From: Guadua angustifolia
Lineage: Eukaryota; Streptophyta; Magnoliopsida; Poales; Poaceae
Length of the DNA: 64,000 nt
Reading direction: 5' to 3'
Assembly (NCBI GenBank): GCA_036346375.1
Contig: CM070512.1
Span: 35,510,466-35,574,465 of the forward strand
Shown: piece after piece, positions 48,180 through 59,138 of the stretch
Layout of the letters: each line of letters begins with the position of its first letter
How positions within the stretch are numbered: the stretch's first letter is position 1
Translations under genes and position numbers: made by a program
Notes under the pieces: model-generated
Seen by the model: the letters and a program-made list of their open reading frames with translations, nothing else
Told to the model about the DNA's origin: nothing
The model's database searches: none

Positions 48180-48462
48180 CGTATGGATCGATCTGTTTGA
48201 ATGTTTCATATTGGGAAGCTAGTAACAAAGCTACACATGGAATGTATGCGTCGCCTCGTAAAAAAGTAGCATATGGATCGATTGTTTGAATGTTTCATGT
48301 TGCTCGGTGTTAGCTGGCAGGTCAATTGCCTAACCAAGACGTGAGAGATTCTCCGCTAGGCAAGATTTTCTCATTGTAACTTAAGACTTGGTTGATTTGA
48401 AAGAAATTAGCTCTTTATTAAAAATATATTGACCCTTACCATATCAGCCCTTTGACGCTTCT
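48180..48462. repeat. Repeat R2, copy 3 (CNL upstream flank)
   Basis: Aligns with 21040-21268 and 21495-21752. Being directly upstream of the CNL gene, it may be part of the ancestral promoter flank that was copied elsewhere, or a mobile repeat that also landed here. Confidence 0.8.
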
Positions 48463-48848
48463 TCTTTGTTACATGTCCCTCACCTTAATCACTATTGAAA
48501 AGTCTTACACTAGTTGATATAGATCGGCTTAGTATATCTAAGGGCTTTTTTAAAAGAGCCGTGGGTCATTGGCGTCGGCGACCAATCATGCATGCTTAGT
48601 GCGATCCAGCCGTTTAGCCTGATCTGCAGCTACACTTACCCAAGCAACTAAAGACCGAGATGGACATCGCAACTGGAGCGCTGAATACCTCCAAATCACC
48701 ACAACCCAACACCTCCGTTGGCAGCTGCTGGTGGGGGAATACAAGCTGACGATGGAGCTCATCTTTCTGCCCCCACACCACCACAGCTCAACACCTCTCT
48801 GCAAAACATACACAAGCAGGTGCTAACACCCAAAGCAGATCGGTCAAG
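48463..48848 (+). promoter_or_regulatory. Proximal upstream region of the CNL gene
   Basis: 386 bp between repeat R2 and the CNL start codon. I see no strong TATA box; AGTATATCTAAG near 48530 is the best candidate. The last 190 bp hold a short upstream frame copied from the gene's own start. Confidence 0.4.
48660..48749 (+). other. Candidate upstream ORF derived from the CNL 5' end
   Basis: ATG to stop, 29 codons beginning MDIATGALNT, near-identical to the CNL N-terminus MDIVTGAMNT. It lies 189 bp upstream in the same frame. After a dissimilar stretch, CTGCTGGTGGGGGAATACAA again resembles the CNL sequence around codons 18-24. It looks like a partial duplication of the first coding segment that now lies in the 5' leader. 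Whether it is transcribed or acts on translation is unknown. Confidence 0.6.
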
Positions 48849-49663
48849 ATGGACATCGTCACAGGGGCGATGAACACCCTGCTCCCCAAGCTGGGGGATT
48901 TGCTGGTTGATGAATACAACCTGCATAAGGGTGTCAAGAAAAAGATCAAGCAACTGGAGCAAGAGCTGACAGCCATGAAAGTTGCACTCCGCAAGGTGTC
49001 CGAGGTGCCGGTGGACCAGCTTGATGAGCTAGTCAAGAATTGGGCCAGGGATGTGAGGGAGCTGTCCTACGACATCGAGGATGCTGTCGACACCTTCATG
49101 TTGAGTTGCAAAGAGCATGAATCTACAAAGCCAAGTATCTCCCACAAGTTGCTTCGCAAGGCCACCAACTTGCTCAAGAGGGGCAAGGCTAACCATGAGA
49201 TCCACAATGTTATCAAGGACATCATGAGCCAGGTCAAGGAGGCAAAAGAGCTCCGCGATAGGTATAATGTAGATGGTCTTGCTGCCAAACCAGAAGCGGT
49301 GCCTGTTGATCTTCGTATAGAAGCGATGTTCAAAAAGGCAACAGAACTAGTTGGCATTGCTGGGCCAAAAAATGAGCTAGCCAAGAGGCTCATGGAAGAG
49401 GATGGCTTATCGAGGCAGCAACCACAGATAATTTCTATTGTTGGATTTGGAGGCTTGGGGAAGACTACTCTTGCCAAAGCGTTGTTTGATGATCTTCAAG
49501 ACGAGTTTGACTGCAAATTTTTTGTTTCGGTGTCCCTTAAACCTGACATAAAGATGATATTCAAGAGAATACTCAGCAAACTTGACAGGAATTGCATCAT
49601 AAATGAATCTTGCGATGAGACGCAACTCATAGAAGAAATTAGAAGGCTCCTTGAGAATAAAAG
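48849..49663 (+). CDS. CNL exon 1: coiled coil and P-loop
   Basis: 271 full codons plus two bases. The coiled-coil (Rx-N-like) part has heptad-like QLEQELTAMKVALRKVSEV at 35-53. An EDVID-type motif is present as YDIEDAVDTFM at 74-84. The P-loop GFGGLGKTT at 199-207 keeps the Lys-Thr-Thr that contact the nucleotide phosphates. RNBS-A follows as FDCKFFVSVS at 220-229. The exon ends AAAAG before GTAAAT; the split codon AG-G gives Arg and joins directly to kinase-2 in exon 2. An intron between P-loop and kinase-2 is seen in a number of grass CNLs. Confidence 0.9.
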
Positions 49664-51602
49664 GTAAATTTCTTTATGCTGCATATTCTTCCTCGTGGTA
49701 AATACAAGTTTTTCCCTTTTTTTGAGAGACATAAGTATGCAATAACTAATCTTTTTGCACATTTTAATTAGCTCACCATTTTAAACTGCCATGTAGGAGT
49801 ACTTTTCCTAGCCTATGGCTTGATATATAATATTGCACGTACACAGTTGTAATATTAGAAGTTCACTGTACATGCTGTTTCGTTTTGTACAAAATAGTAC
49901 GCATATTTTCTTTGAGACCAAGTATGCATTAATTTTTTATTTGACTCTTTATAATAGAATGCATTAATTTAGTTAAAATGGATGGTTAGCATGATATTAT
50001 TGCCTTAGAAGAAAATGTCATTTTTATTTTTGTTATTGGATCTGTAATTGGGTCTAACCCTGCATGCATGTCAGTGATACGACTAGTAGTCACATGCAAA
50101 AGCAAATTTGCAGGAGGACGTAATTTAAAAAACAATTGATCTAGCAGTAAGTGTCTCGTGGAACAAGCATTTTAAATCTGGATTACACAGCAACTTGGAG
50201 AAAAGCTATCAAAAATAGCTTGAAACTCGCACACAGAGGCTATGTTAAAGCGTAATTTTACTAAAAGTTTTTTCTATATTGTTTTTACTGCCAATCAAAT
50301 ACTATATAAAAATGAAGAGCTTTCCTAACAAAATACCAAGCCTTGTCCAAGAAGATATAAATATTTGCAATACTGCTGAATCTAAATTCAATACATTGTT
50401 TACTACATCCATCCTTTTTTACTTGTGGTTTTGAACATCGACACGGCCTCTGATACACACCTTTAACTATTATTTTTTTAATTATACATTTGTAAAAGTT
50501 ACTAAAAATATAAGGAAACAAAAGTATTTTTATGACAAAACTAGTGATTTCATTTCCATGTGAAGAATGTGAATACTTTTGTGCATATTTGTGGTCAAAG
50601 TTTAAAAAGGTTGGTTCCACGCATTCTAAAACAACATCTAAAAAATGGAGGGAGTAACATTTGTGTCAATAAAACTAGAATTCTAGTTTTCTAGAAAATT
50701 TAGATAAATTATGAATTTAAAATATTTATGTTTTGAAGTAAAAAAATAGAATTTTACAACCTTTTCAATTTAAAATAGTATAAAATTAAAATTTCAAACA
50801 TTAAAATAGAAATTTGACATATCAGCCAACTTCAAACACAGAGCTTAAAACATTCTAAATATCCGTCTATATCATCTCTTAAATAACAAAACCGTCTAAA
50901 TACCCTTCTAAACTACATAAAACCGTCTAAATAACCCTCAGGGCGGTTTTGACATTGGTATTATCACTATGGCGGACTAAGACATGGCAATGAATCAATG
51001 CATTAAAATTTTTAGAATGGACCCACATATTAGTGGGATACAACATTCTTCTTCCTCCTCTTTCTTGACTCTCTCTCACCCCATGTGCAATGGAAGATGA
51101 GCAAGATCCAACATGCACCCACCTGCGGTGATTCAAGCTCCTAGAGTGCCCACCCACCTAACATAAGGCCTATTTAGAATGCAAGGATTTCACAAGAAAA
51201 AATACAATTTCCGCTGGATTCAGGAACAAAATTCTGCATCCCAAATGGGCCTAAGGTAAGATGGTGGAATTACAAGAAGGATTAGTCCTATGTAGTTAGT
51301 AAGATTAGATCGGATTACGTGTATATTGAATAAACTGTCATTTTTTACATTATACAATCACAAGTCTAAAACATGTAATAATATGATAACATATATAACA
51401 CTATATATATATATATATATAGGAAGGGTGTTTTGTACACCCAGAGTATGTACTCCCAACCTATAAATAGGAAATCACGGTGGCAACTAAAAGCTTCTTC
51501 AGCATGCATAGGAAATCATGCCAACCTATAAATAGGAAATCATGCCGTTATTATACTCAGCATGCATGGGAGTACATACTCTTGGTAGTATGGAGTCATT
51601 TT

Positions 51603-51662
<60 letters not shown>

Positions 51663-54600
51663 GAAGTCTTTTAAATGCTCCCAAGTGTATATACTCCCAC
51701 CTCTAATGTACCACTTAAACGAATATGTTATACTTCTTTATCACTTTTAGTATACTTCAATAATAATTATAAGATACTCCAATGCGATATAGCTGAAAAA
51801 ATTTAATCGAAGCTTTTTATTTTTGCTATATACACTTTTCCAAATGTCAAATGAGTGTATGCACAAATTATACTATAAAAGTGAAGCATGATGAAATTTT
51901 TCATAGAACTCACTTTGGAGTATCTTATAATCGATAGAGTATGCTCTAAAGGATAAAGATGTCTAACAACATCATTTAAGCGGTATACTTAGAGTGAGTC
52001 TCGACACCCAAGAGTATGCAATACACACACAAATACATACATGCACATCTATGCAAGTAAGCTTATGTAGTGGAGGATCTCAGTGATGAAATTAAGATGC
52101 ATGACAGTATCCATCCGTTGATCGATCATTACAAATAGAACCGAACTCGATCTTCCATGCATACAAACTCCGTGTAATTAATACATGAGATCCAAAGGAT
52201 GCTCAACACATGTAGAAATGTACTTGTACGGTGCAGTGTTGTAATTGTTATCGAACAAAAAGAAAATAAATAAGGGATGTGTCACACCAAAAGAAAGTAG
52301 ATGACTATGGATATGATTTTAAGGCATGTCCAGTAGTACGAAATTTGTTTTCCTCATGAGCCTTGACATAAAAAGATTTTTTATTCACATGAAGGAGAGA
52401 GAAGGCAAGAGACAGCCCAAACTATCTCTCACTCCAACATATCCATGGCACAAGAAACAACGTAGTATTAAGTGTGTATTTGATGTATGTTAAATATATT
52501 ATCTCTACTATTAAAATGGTTGTGGGTGGTGGATACAATTATCGTATCTACTATTGGAGATGCCGATTTAAAAATTATAAAGCATAAGTCATACATATTT
52601 GGGAAATGAACACATTTAATAAAGATGGCTTATAAATTTGACTGGGATGGCTTGACTATTAACAACATTTAGCTGTAAATTATTGACAACTATTTCCTCC
52701 CAATGATATATAGTCTATAATCTATACTATGATTAGTTGAATACCCATGCATTGCAACTGATCTCAAGTAAACCTAATATAAGTTCTAAACTTAGGAAAC
52801 CAATATGCATAAGGTTATTATCCCTACATATGACAGTGTCATACATAATTTGCATCCAATGAACATGCAACATAGAGTCTTGTACACGTATTTATCCACA
52901 AAAGATCCCACTAACTCAAGAGATGGGGAAGTAGATAGCAGACCTACCACCACCAATTTATAATAGTAAAGATATATGATATTCTATACTGTGTGTTATA
53001 CTAAATAATATAGGAAAAATGAAACAATTTTAACAAACAAATATTAAAATTAAACATAATAGGAAAGCGGCTCAATCGAGGAAAAAGAGAATGCTCAAAG
53101 GGAGTAGCTAAAGCAACTGACACTGAAAGTTCAAAAATAATCTGAAATTTGGATTATACCATATGTTCTGCAACTATATGTTTTTGACGTCATCACTTTT
53201 CTAGTGCCCTGACAAACTTTATTTTTTTTTGCAAATATGGCTTCATTTTAAACATAATTGCAAAAATAACCCTATCCCCGACTGCGAAAGCACAAGCAGA
53301 CAACACGTGTCACCTGCCACACTTCCTCACCAGGGAAGGAGCTACCGAGCTATAGGACATTGGTAGCTTCGGTGGCCTACCAGTGGGAATGGAGTATTTT
53401 TCCAATTGTGTTTGGAAGGATGGCAGATTTGTAAAAAAAAAACGTTTGTCATGTGCTAAAAAAGTCCTTGTTTCTATGATTTCTATGTATAGTTCTTTCT
53501 TATACATATGTTTTTACTATTCAGACAACACAATAGCATGTGTATAACCAAATCATTTCAACGTGCCTTAAAAATGATGTCCGTATTTACTATAAAAACA
53601 ACACAATCATATGTGTGTAGCTAAATCATTTAAACATAGTTTACGTGTAAGTGTACTAGCCACCTTGCTAGTTAGGAAATGACAAGAAAACATGCCGGTA
53701 GCTTGGTAATATAAATAAAGTCAAACTGGACTCTACTTGACACTTCCTGCAATCCTACTACTGTTCGGCCATATTATCTTCTGTTTGCTCCGATTCGATA
53801 TGAACTGAACCAAAAAGAAAAGAAAGAAAAATGGACCAGCTATTGTGGCTTGGTCATCTTCGTGGAAGAAAGCTTGTGATATGATACCGATCGATCGCCA
53901 GCCTACGACTTGTCTTTCTCTCAGCATCTTGCATACGAGTATACGACCTAATTAATCATGAGAAATTTTACACTGGATAATATAGGTAGTAAGTAGTGAC
54001 AGTAGAAATCAAATATTTTAGACTTTTTCTATCTATTCATCAGGGGTATTTGAGACTTTTCTTAATTCGTTCCTAGTTTTGGATTCAACGAATACCTGGT
54101 GATCTTTAGAGACTTCTTATCCATTTATCTGCCATTCATCAGAATCACAGGACATATTTTACCCTAGAGGATTTTTTTACCCTTTTACTCCTCTCTGAAT
54201 TTTACTACCAATACTACAGATGGTAGTATAACTAGATCTAAATTAATTGTAACCATTAGATTCAAAAGATTAGACGGTTTATATTGATTTTAATCCACTG
54301 TAAAAGAGCTATTAATCATATGATTGGCCTCTAGCTTCAAGCTTCTCCTGCAATGCAGATTCTTTTGTTCTGAACTCACACATCAGGATTAGATGACACT
54401 AGATGGCTTGTATTATCTTATTATATGAAGCACATATGCAGGCTACTATTTATATCATCATGTCTGAATCGAAGCTATAACTCGTAGTGCTCTCGGGACA
54501 CCGCCCGCCATGCCAACCACCGCTAATTCGGCTATGCATTGGATTGCATCGCATCGCATTGCGGCTGTTCCGTTGTCATTTTCAGCATAGCATGCCCTTG

Positions 54601-57186
54601 TTGGCTGCTAGCCTGTGACGACTCCGGCATGGTTGACCAAGGATTCCCAGGGTAGTAGTAACAGGGCATTTGCAACAATAGTGCAGTAGAGAAAATCTCG
54701 CGCTCGATCATCACCGTGTAATAGATTTCCTTCTCCTTGATTTTCCTTTCTTTTTTTCTGTTGCTGATCAAGCTCATCATTTGAAGGATGGTGAAATCCT
54801 CTCCTGCATGTCCCGTTCATAAAAATGGAACTTGTTCCCTTTTTGTTATAAGAATAAAATTTGGCTGATTAGTTAAACGCGACGGAAAAGTCAAACTGGA
54901 CTCTACTTGACACTTCCTACAATCCTACTACTGTTCGGCCATAATATCTTCTGTTGCCACGAACTCTGACTCTACCGGGTTATAGTTCATATCGAATCGG
55001 TAGCTTCATGCAGTTGACTCTTGTCCACAAAAATGGTATAGGGAGGTTGTTTAACATCTCTGCTCATCTCGGTTTTAATCCTAGGGTTCCTAGGATCGGC
55101 TCAGGTGCTCATCCTCTTGGCTCCTTGTTTCTATGATGTGTTGGGGTGGGCGTAATTGATTTGTCATTTGCGTACTTGTTGATTGCTGAATCAATTGGTT
55201 TTTCTCTTTCATGTAGGTGCTTATGTGTGATTGACGATATATGGGAAAAGCAGGCGTGGGATATTATCAAGCATGCTTTGCCTGATGGTAATCGTGGAAG
55301 CAAGATAATCACCACCACCCGCAATTTGCGTGTTGCAGAATATGCTGGTGGTGTTTATGAGCTACAACCTCTTTCTGACCATTACTCTAAAGAACTGCTC
55401 AACATGAGACTATTTGGCTATAAAGATGGATGTCCACCTCATTTGACCGAAGTCACTGAAAACATCTTAAATAAATGTGGCGGTGTACCATTGGCCATTA
55501 TTACTACAGCAAGCCTACTAGCTAATAAACCGACGCCACAGGAATGGGAGAAGGTGAATGAGTCTATCGGTACAGGAATGGAAAAAGCCTTGATGTGGAC
55601 AAGATGAGAAAGATATTGAGTCTCAGCTACTATGATCTTCCCCTCATTTGAAGACTTGCTTGTTGTATCTAAGCAAATATCCAGAAGATATGGAGATTGA
55701 CAGGAATGCTTTGGTATCGAGTTGGATAGCAGAGGGTTTCATTACCGACGAGGGACAAGCTGCAGGGGCACGCTTGCAGGAGGTAGGAGAGTCTTACTTC
55801 AACGAACTCATTAATAGAAGCTTAATCCAGCCAGTGAAGCAAATCCGTCGTTATGTAGATGGGCAGGTGTATTGTTGCCGAGTGCATGACATGGTGCTTG
55901 AGCTCTTAAATCAGTTGTCAGCTGAAGAAGGCTTTGTTACCACGTTATTTGCAGATGGTCAGCAAGCTGCAGGTACATCTTCAATGCAGAATAAGAAGAT
56001 TCGCCGGCTATCCCTCCACAATAGCGGCAATACCTTTGCTTCGCCGGAAGCAAGAGAGCGGTTGTCCCAAGTGAGGTCTGTTACTGTCTTCGGCAGCGTT
56101 GATTCCATTCCACCCCTGTCAAGTTTTCCAGTTCTTCGTGTGTTACAGCTAGAGAACTGCTATCGTATGGATAACTTGCATCTTAAGGATCTCGGCAACT
56201 TGCGTCTCCTGAGGTTTCTTCGGCTATACGGTATAAAGGAAATCCCCGAGAGTATAGGGAATCTACAGTTTCTGCACACGTTGGACGTTACAGCACATGA
56301 TTTTGATCATGGAGAAGTACAGTTGCCAAAGTCTTTTGTTAACCTAGGACAACTGGTGCGGCTGGTCTGTCGTGGAGTGAGACTGCCAGATGGTGTGGCT
56401 CTAGGTAATATGAAATCTCTGCAGGAGGTGGTAGGCATCCACGTCGTTACCGAGTACGAAATGCAAGAGATTGGTACTCTGACTAACTTGAGGGTCCTTC
56501 ATATGAAGGTTGATAACGATGCGAAGCATAATGGAAATTTTAGGGGAGCCTTGCTCAAGTGTCTGCAGAGGTGCAACAAATTACAAGACATAAAGATAGA
56601 AAATCTATTTTTAACAAATGCAAGAAGTTTTCCCATAGATTTCATGCAAGTGGTTCCTTCGGGTCTCCAAAGGTTCGAGAGCTATACAGCATTCGAGGCA
56701 TTCCCAGGGTGGATAAATTCCTCGCTCTCCTCCCTCACCACCGTACACATCAGGGTGGACACCTGTATGAGGCAGGAGTACCTTGACACACTTGCAGAAT
56801 TGCCCTCCCTTCTCTTTCTCAGGCTAGGAGCATTTCATTGCCTGAAACGAAAAGAAAGGATCATCATTCATAGCGCTGGATATGCATTTCGGTGTCTACA
56901 ACTTCTTCACATTGAAACATGCTGTACGGGGCTCACGTTTCAACCAGGGGCTATGCCAAAGCTTCAAAGGCTTTTTTTTGGATTCCATGCGTGTCGGACC
57001 AAACATTTTCGTGATGGATTTGATTTTGGCTTGGAGAACCTTCCTTCTCTCAGGCATGCTACATTTCTCCTAATGGGGTTTGCTAATGAAAAGAACAAGT
57101 ATGTACCAGAAGCAAAGGCTGCTCTTCGGAAGGCATTTAATGATTGTCCAAACCATTTAACTGTTAATTTGATCGGAGTTTACTGA
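48849..57186 (+). CDS. CC-NB-ARC-LRR (CNL) disease resistance protein gene, two exons, two frameshifts as assembled
   Basis: Intracellular immune receptor of the plant NLR class. These bind ADP/ATP through NB-ARC and act as switches for pathogen effector recognition. Model: exon 1 48849-49663, intron 49664-55216 (GT...AG), exon 2 55217-57186; about 928 codons if two missing bases are allowed for. Order: coiled coil (residues 1-140), NB-ARC (about 165-500), then LRR. The MDIVTGAMNTLLPKLGDLL start resembles grass CNLs of the Pik/RGA type by general appearance only, so I give no gene name. An ATG context with no competing in-frame upstream start joined to it supports 48849. Exon 2 needs a 1-base shift near 55588 (after GAAAAAG) and another in the CCCC run at 55640-55643. 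All expected motifs are otherwise present, which favours either a very young pseudogene or assembly errors. Confidence 0.88.
50403..50654. mobile_element. Stowaway-like MITE in CNL intron
   Basis: The ends CTACATCCATCCTTTTTT and AAAAAATGGAGGGAG are inverted repeats with TA at both flanks. 252 bp, no coding capacity. Confidence 0.75.
51167..51251. mobile_element. Tourist-like mini MITE in CNL intron
   Basis: 85 bp with ends GGCCTATTTAGAATGCA and, read inward from the right, GGCCCATTTGGGATGCA, flanked by TAA on both sides, the PIF/Harbinger-type duplication. Confidence 0.75.
51402..51659. repeat. Foldback bounded by TA microsatellites
   Basis: TA tracts at 51402-51421 and 51605-51659 bound a unit whose outer parts pair (51421-51458 with 51568-51606; shared core AGAGTATGTACTCCCA). 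It is probably a small foldback or Mutator-like MITE that inserted in or seeded TA repeats. Confidence 0.65.
51660..52025. mobile_element. Foldback element in CNL intron
   Basis: Left arm about 51700-51790 (ACCACTTAAACG, TTTATCACTTTTAG, TTATAAGATACTCCAA) pairs with right arm about 51910-52005 read inward (ACCGCTTAAATG, TTTATCCTTTAGAG, TTATAAGATACTCCAAAG). The outer CTCCCAAGTGTATA also resembles the inward right end. Related in end sequence to the neighbouring foldback at 51402-51659. Confidence 0.6.
52323..52564. mobile_element. MITE with GGCATNTCCARTAGTA ends in CNL intron
   Basis: 242 bp. The left end GGCATGTCCAGTAGTA and the inward right end GGCATCTCCAATAGTA match at 14 of 16. Flanks GATTTTAA and GATTTAAA form an imperfect direct repeat of about 8 bp. 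Superfamily not certain. Confidence 0.7.
52733..52972 (-). mobile_element. Possible miniature Helitron
   Basis: On the minus strand it begins TCTTTACTATTATAAATTGG after an A and ends TATTCAACTAA before a T, matching the TC...CTRR ends and A/T insertion rule of plant Helitrons. A TGCAATGCA palindrome lies just before the 3' end, but the usual longer hairpin is weak. Confidence 0.5.
53720..53785. repeat. 66-bp intronic direct repeat, copy 1
   Basis: Begins GTCAAACTGGACTCTACTTG. It matches 54890-54955 with two mismatches. Confidence 0.9.
54890..54955. repeat. 66-bp intronic direct repeat, copy 2
   Basis: Second copy, 1170 bp downstream of the first and about 260 bp before exon 2. The following bases contain TTCATATCGAATCGG, the inverted complement of a word just after copy 1. 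Confidence 0.9.
55217..57186 (+). CDS. CNL exon 2: rest of NB-ARC and LRR (frameshifted)
   Basis: Opens with kinase-2 CLCVIDDIW (full-length residues 273-281). RNBS-B GSKIITTTR (299-307) and the GLPL motif GGVPLAI (360-366) follow. After two one-base deletions, RNBS-D reads CLLYLSKYPEDMEI (from about 55654) and the MHD position reads VHDM (about 55882-55893). The LRR region runs from about 56000 to 57100, with phrases such as LRVLQLENC, LRLLRFLRLYGIKEIPESI and LTNLRVLHMKV, and ends NLIGVY before TGA at 57186. As assembled the frame closes at 55607, which would truncate the protein within the NB-ARC. Confidence 0.88.
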
Positions 57187-59138
57187 AGACTGAAGAGGTA
57201 CTGGCTTAATTTAGCTTATATTCCTCCTCCGAATCAACATTTAACTGTCCATATATGCTTTCTTGCTTGTTTATAATTGATTACATTTTCTTTCTATTTT
57301 TGGAATAATCACCTGGCATAATGATATAAACTAATATAAAAGGTACTTAGAAGGTTGCTCCTCAACCGATCGATTATCTAATACATCATTCTTTTCATCC
57401 CTTCTTTTAAATTTTGAAAAATAGAGTATTTTTCATTTCTTCCCTTTTGATCTCTATCCCCGGCCTAAATCAAACGCCCTGTTAAAAAAATTATCTGTTT
57501 TGTAAAAAATAAAAAACAAATCTCTAGGCGGCCCTCTCATATATTGAAGGAGCGATGGCCAAAATAACAGCCAAGGTTGATGTGCGGTGCATGTGTCCTA
57601 CTGCTCTTGTTTTATTTCGTTCATAGTTTAATGCTAAGAGGATGGGTGTTGTCATCTAAGGATCTAAGGATAGAGTTGTGGAATATTGAAAACAACGGCC
57701 ATTGATTTGTAGTTAGATTTATTAGTCAACTTATGTTCTGAATAAATGATGTTTTAGCATTTTATACTTTAACTAAGGTAAATTTACAAAAGATCAAATC
57801 AACCTCTCTTATTAGACTACTTATTGCTATAGGATAGTGTTTATTACTCTAGTCTATAACGTTAATTGATCTTGGAAATAATCAAAGGGAAAGGATATAT
57901 AAGGAAAAGAGGATGAAAAATCATATCGAAATTATAGAATGACATGGATTAAAGAACAAAATTTGAAAGCTAGAATTAATGTAAGCACCAGTATTTTACG
58001 TGTCCTTAAGAGCCCTAGCTAATTATGTGAGCTCTGAACAAACAACCTGTTAATCAATAGTTGTCAAAATCCGTCATCTCTGTACCCATTCTATATTCAT
58101 TAGCAAAGACAAAATTGAACACAGAACACTATAAATTTGTGGCGTTTGCTTGAGGACAATATCTTTTTATATCTTTGTCAAAAGACATTGAACTTTTATA
58201 GCTCTTTGACCTAGGCTGAAATAGGAAGGGCATGTGGTAAAAAGTCTGTTTGGTCCCTAAACCATTTCTTCTTCCTCGTCTTCTCTCCCTCCTTATCTTC
58301 TGCTCTTCCCCATCTTGCATCCATCTGCACCACATAGCTTCTCCATAGTCCCTGAAATCTTCCACTGCATGAAAGCGCGAGCTGTCATTTGTAAGGTTGA
58401 AGGGCACCGGTAGTCATTTAGAAAAAATTCTCTCTCCAACTCAACCAAATATAACATTTTAATAGGCAGAGTATCATATGACAAAGAGCCACCGGAATTT
58501 AGTGTCTTTTGGCAAAGATACACTTGTGAATTACAAACAAATCTAAAAAATCATAGATGTTCAACATGCCAAATTATGTGCTCTTGCCAAAGTTGTGCAA
58601 AAATATAGCCATTTGTGTACATTGGACAAAAACAACAAATACGTGCATGGATAGTTGAAATGCAAGTCTTTTCTCATGTCTTTTATGCACAGTATACAAA
58701 TGATCAATTTTTTCCAACTGCGCAGATTGTAGATCTATGAATTTTTTGAAATGCACAAGTGCACTAGCCAACATGCACCCATGTGCATAATCCTTTATAA
58801 ATCATTTTACATAATTATTCAATGAGCACACTTGTTACTGGCTAAGATTTAATTCTCTTGTTGTTTCTTCCGCAGGAAAAGGAAACATGTGACATGCTCT
58901 ACAGGAAGAAAACATGTAGCACGTTGCTCATCACACTCCTTGACTATGGGTCACTGGCTATGCTTATGCGTATTGTAATTTCCACGAAACCCTATCATTT
59001 CGTTTGGAACTTAAATTATGTTTTACATATTTGAACCTGTAATGGCTTGACATTTGTGGTAGGTAGCGTGAACTGTGGTGTTTTTTTTTGGCATCCGTAG
59101 TGTGATTGTGAGCTGCAAACTGGTTTTTTGTTCTCTTT
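57187..59138. other. 3' flank of the CNL gene, nothing recognised
   Basis: AT-rich sequence with short open frames only, none with a recognisable product. No clear terminal repeats. It should contain the CNL 3' UTR and the missing 3' end of the copia relic. Confidence 0.5.

Larger units (their letters stand above)
49664..55216 (+). other. CNL intron 1 (5553 bp)
   Basis: Starts GTAAATTTC and ends TTTCATGTAG after a pyrimidine-rich tract, leaving the NB-ARC frame open across the join. It carries several MITEs, foldback elements, TA microsatellites and a mini-Helitron-like piece, listed separately. Stretches 49664-50400, 50660-51160, 52030-52320 and 52980-55200 otherwise show nothing I recognise apart from a 66-bp direct repeat. 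Confidence 0.85.

Noticed and set aside
52502..52564. Second Helitron start (TCTCTACTATTAAAA) on the plus strand
   Set aside because: Falls inside the MITE 52323-52564, whose two ends explain it; no 3' Helitron end follows.
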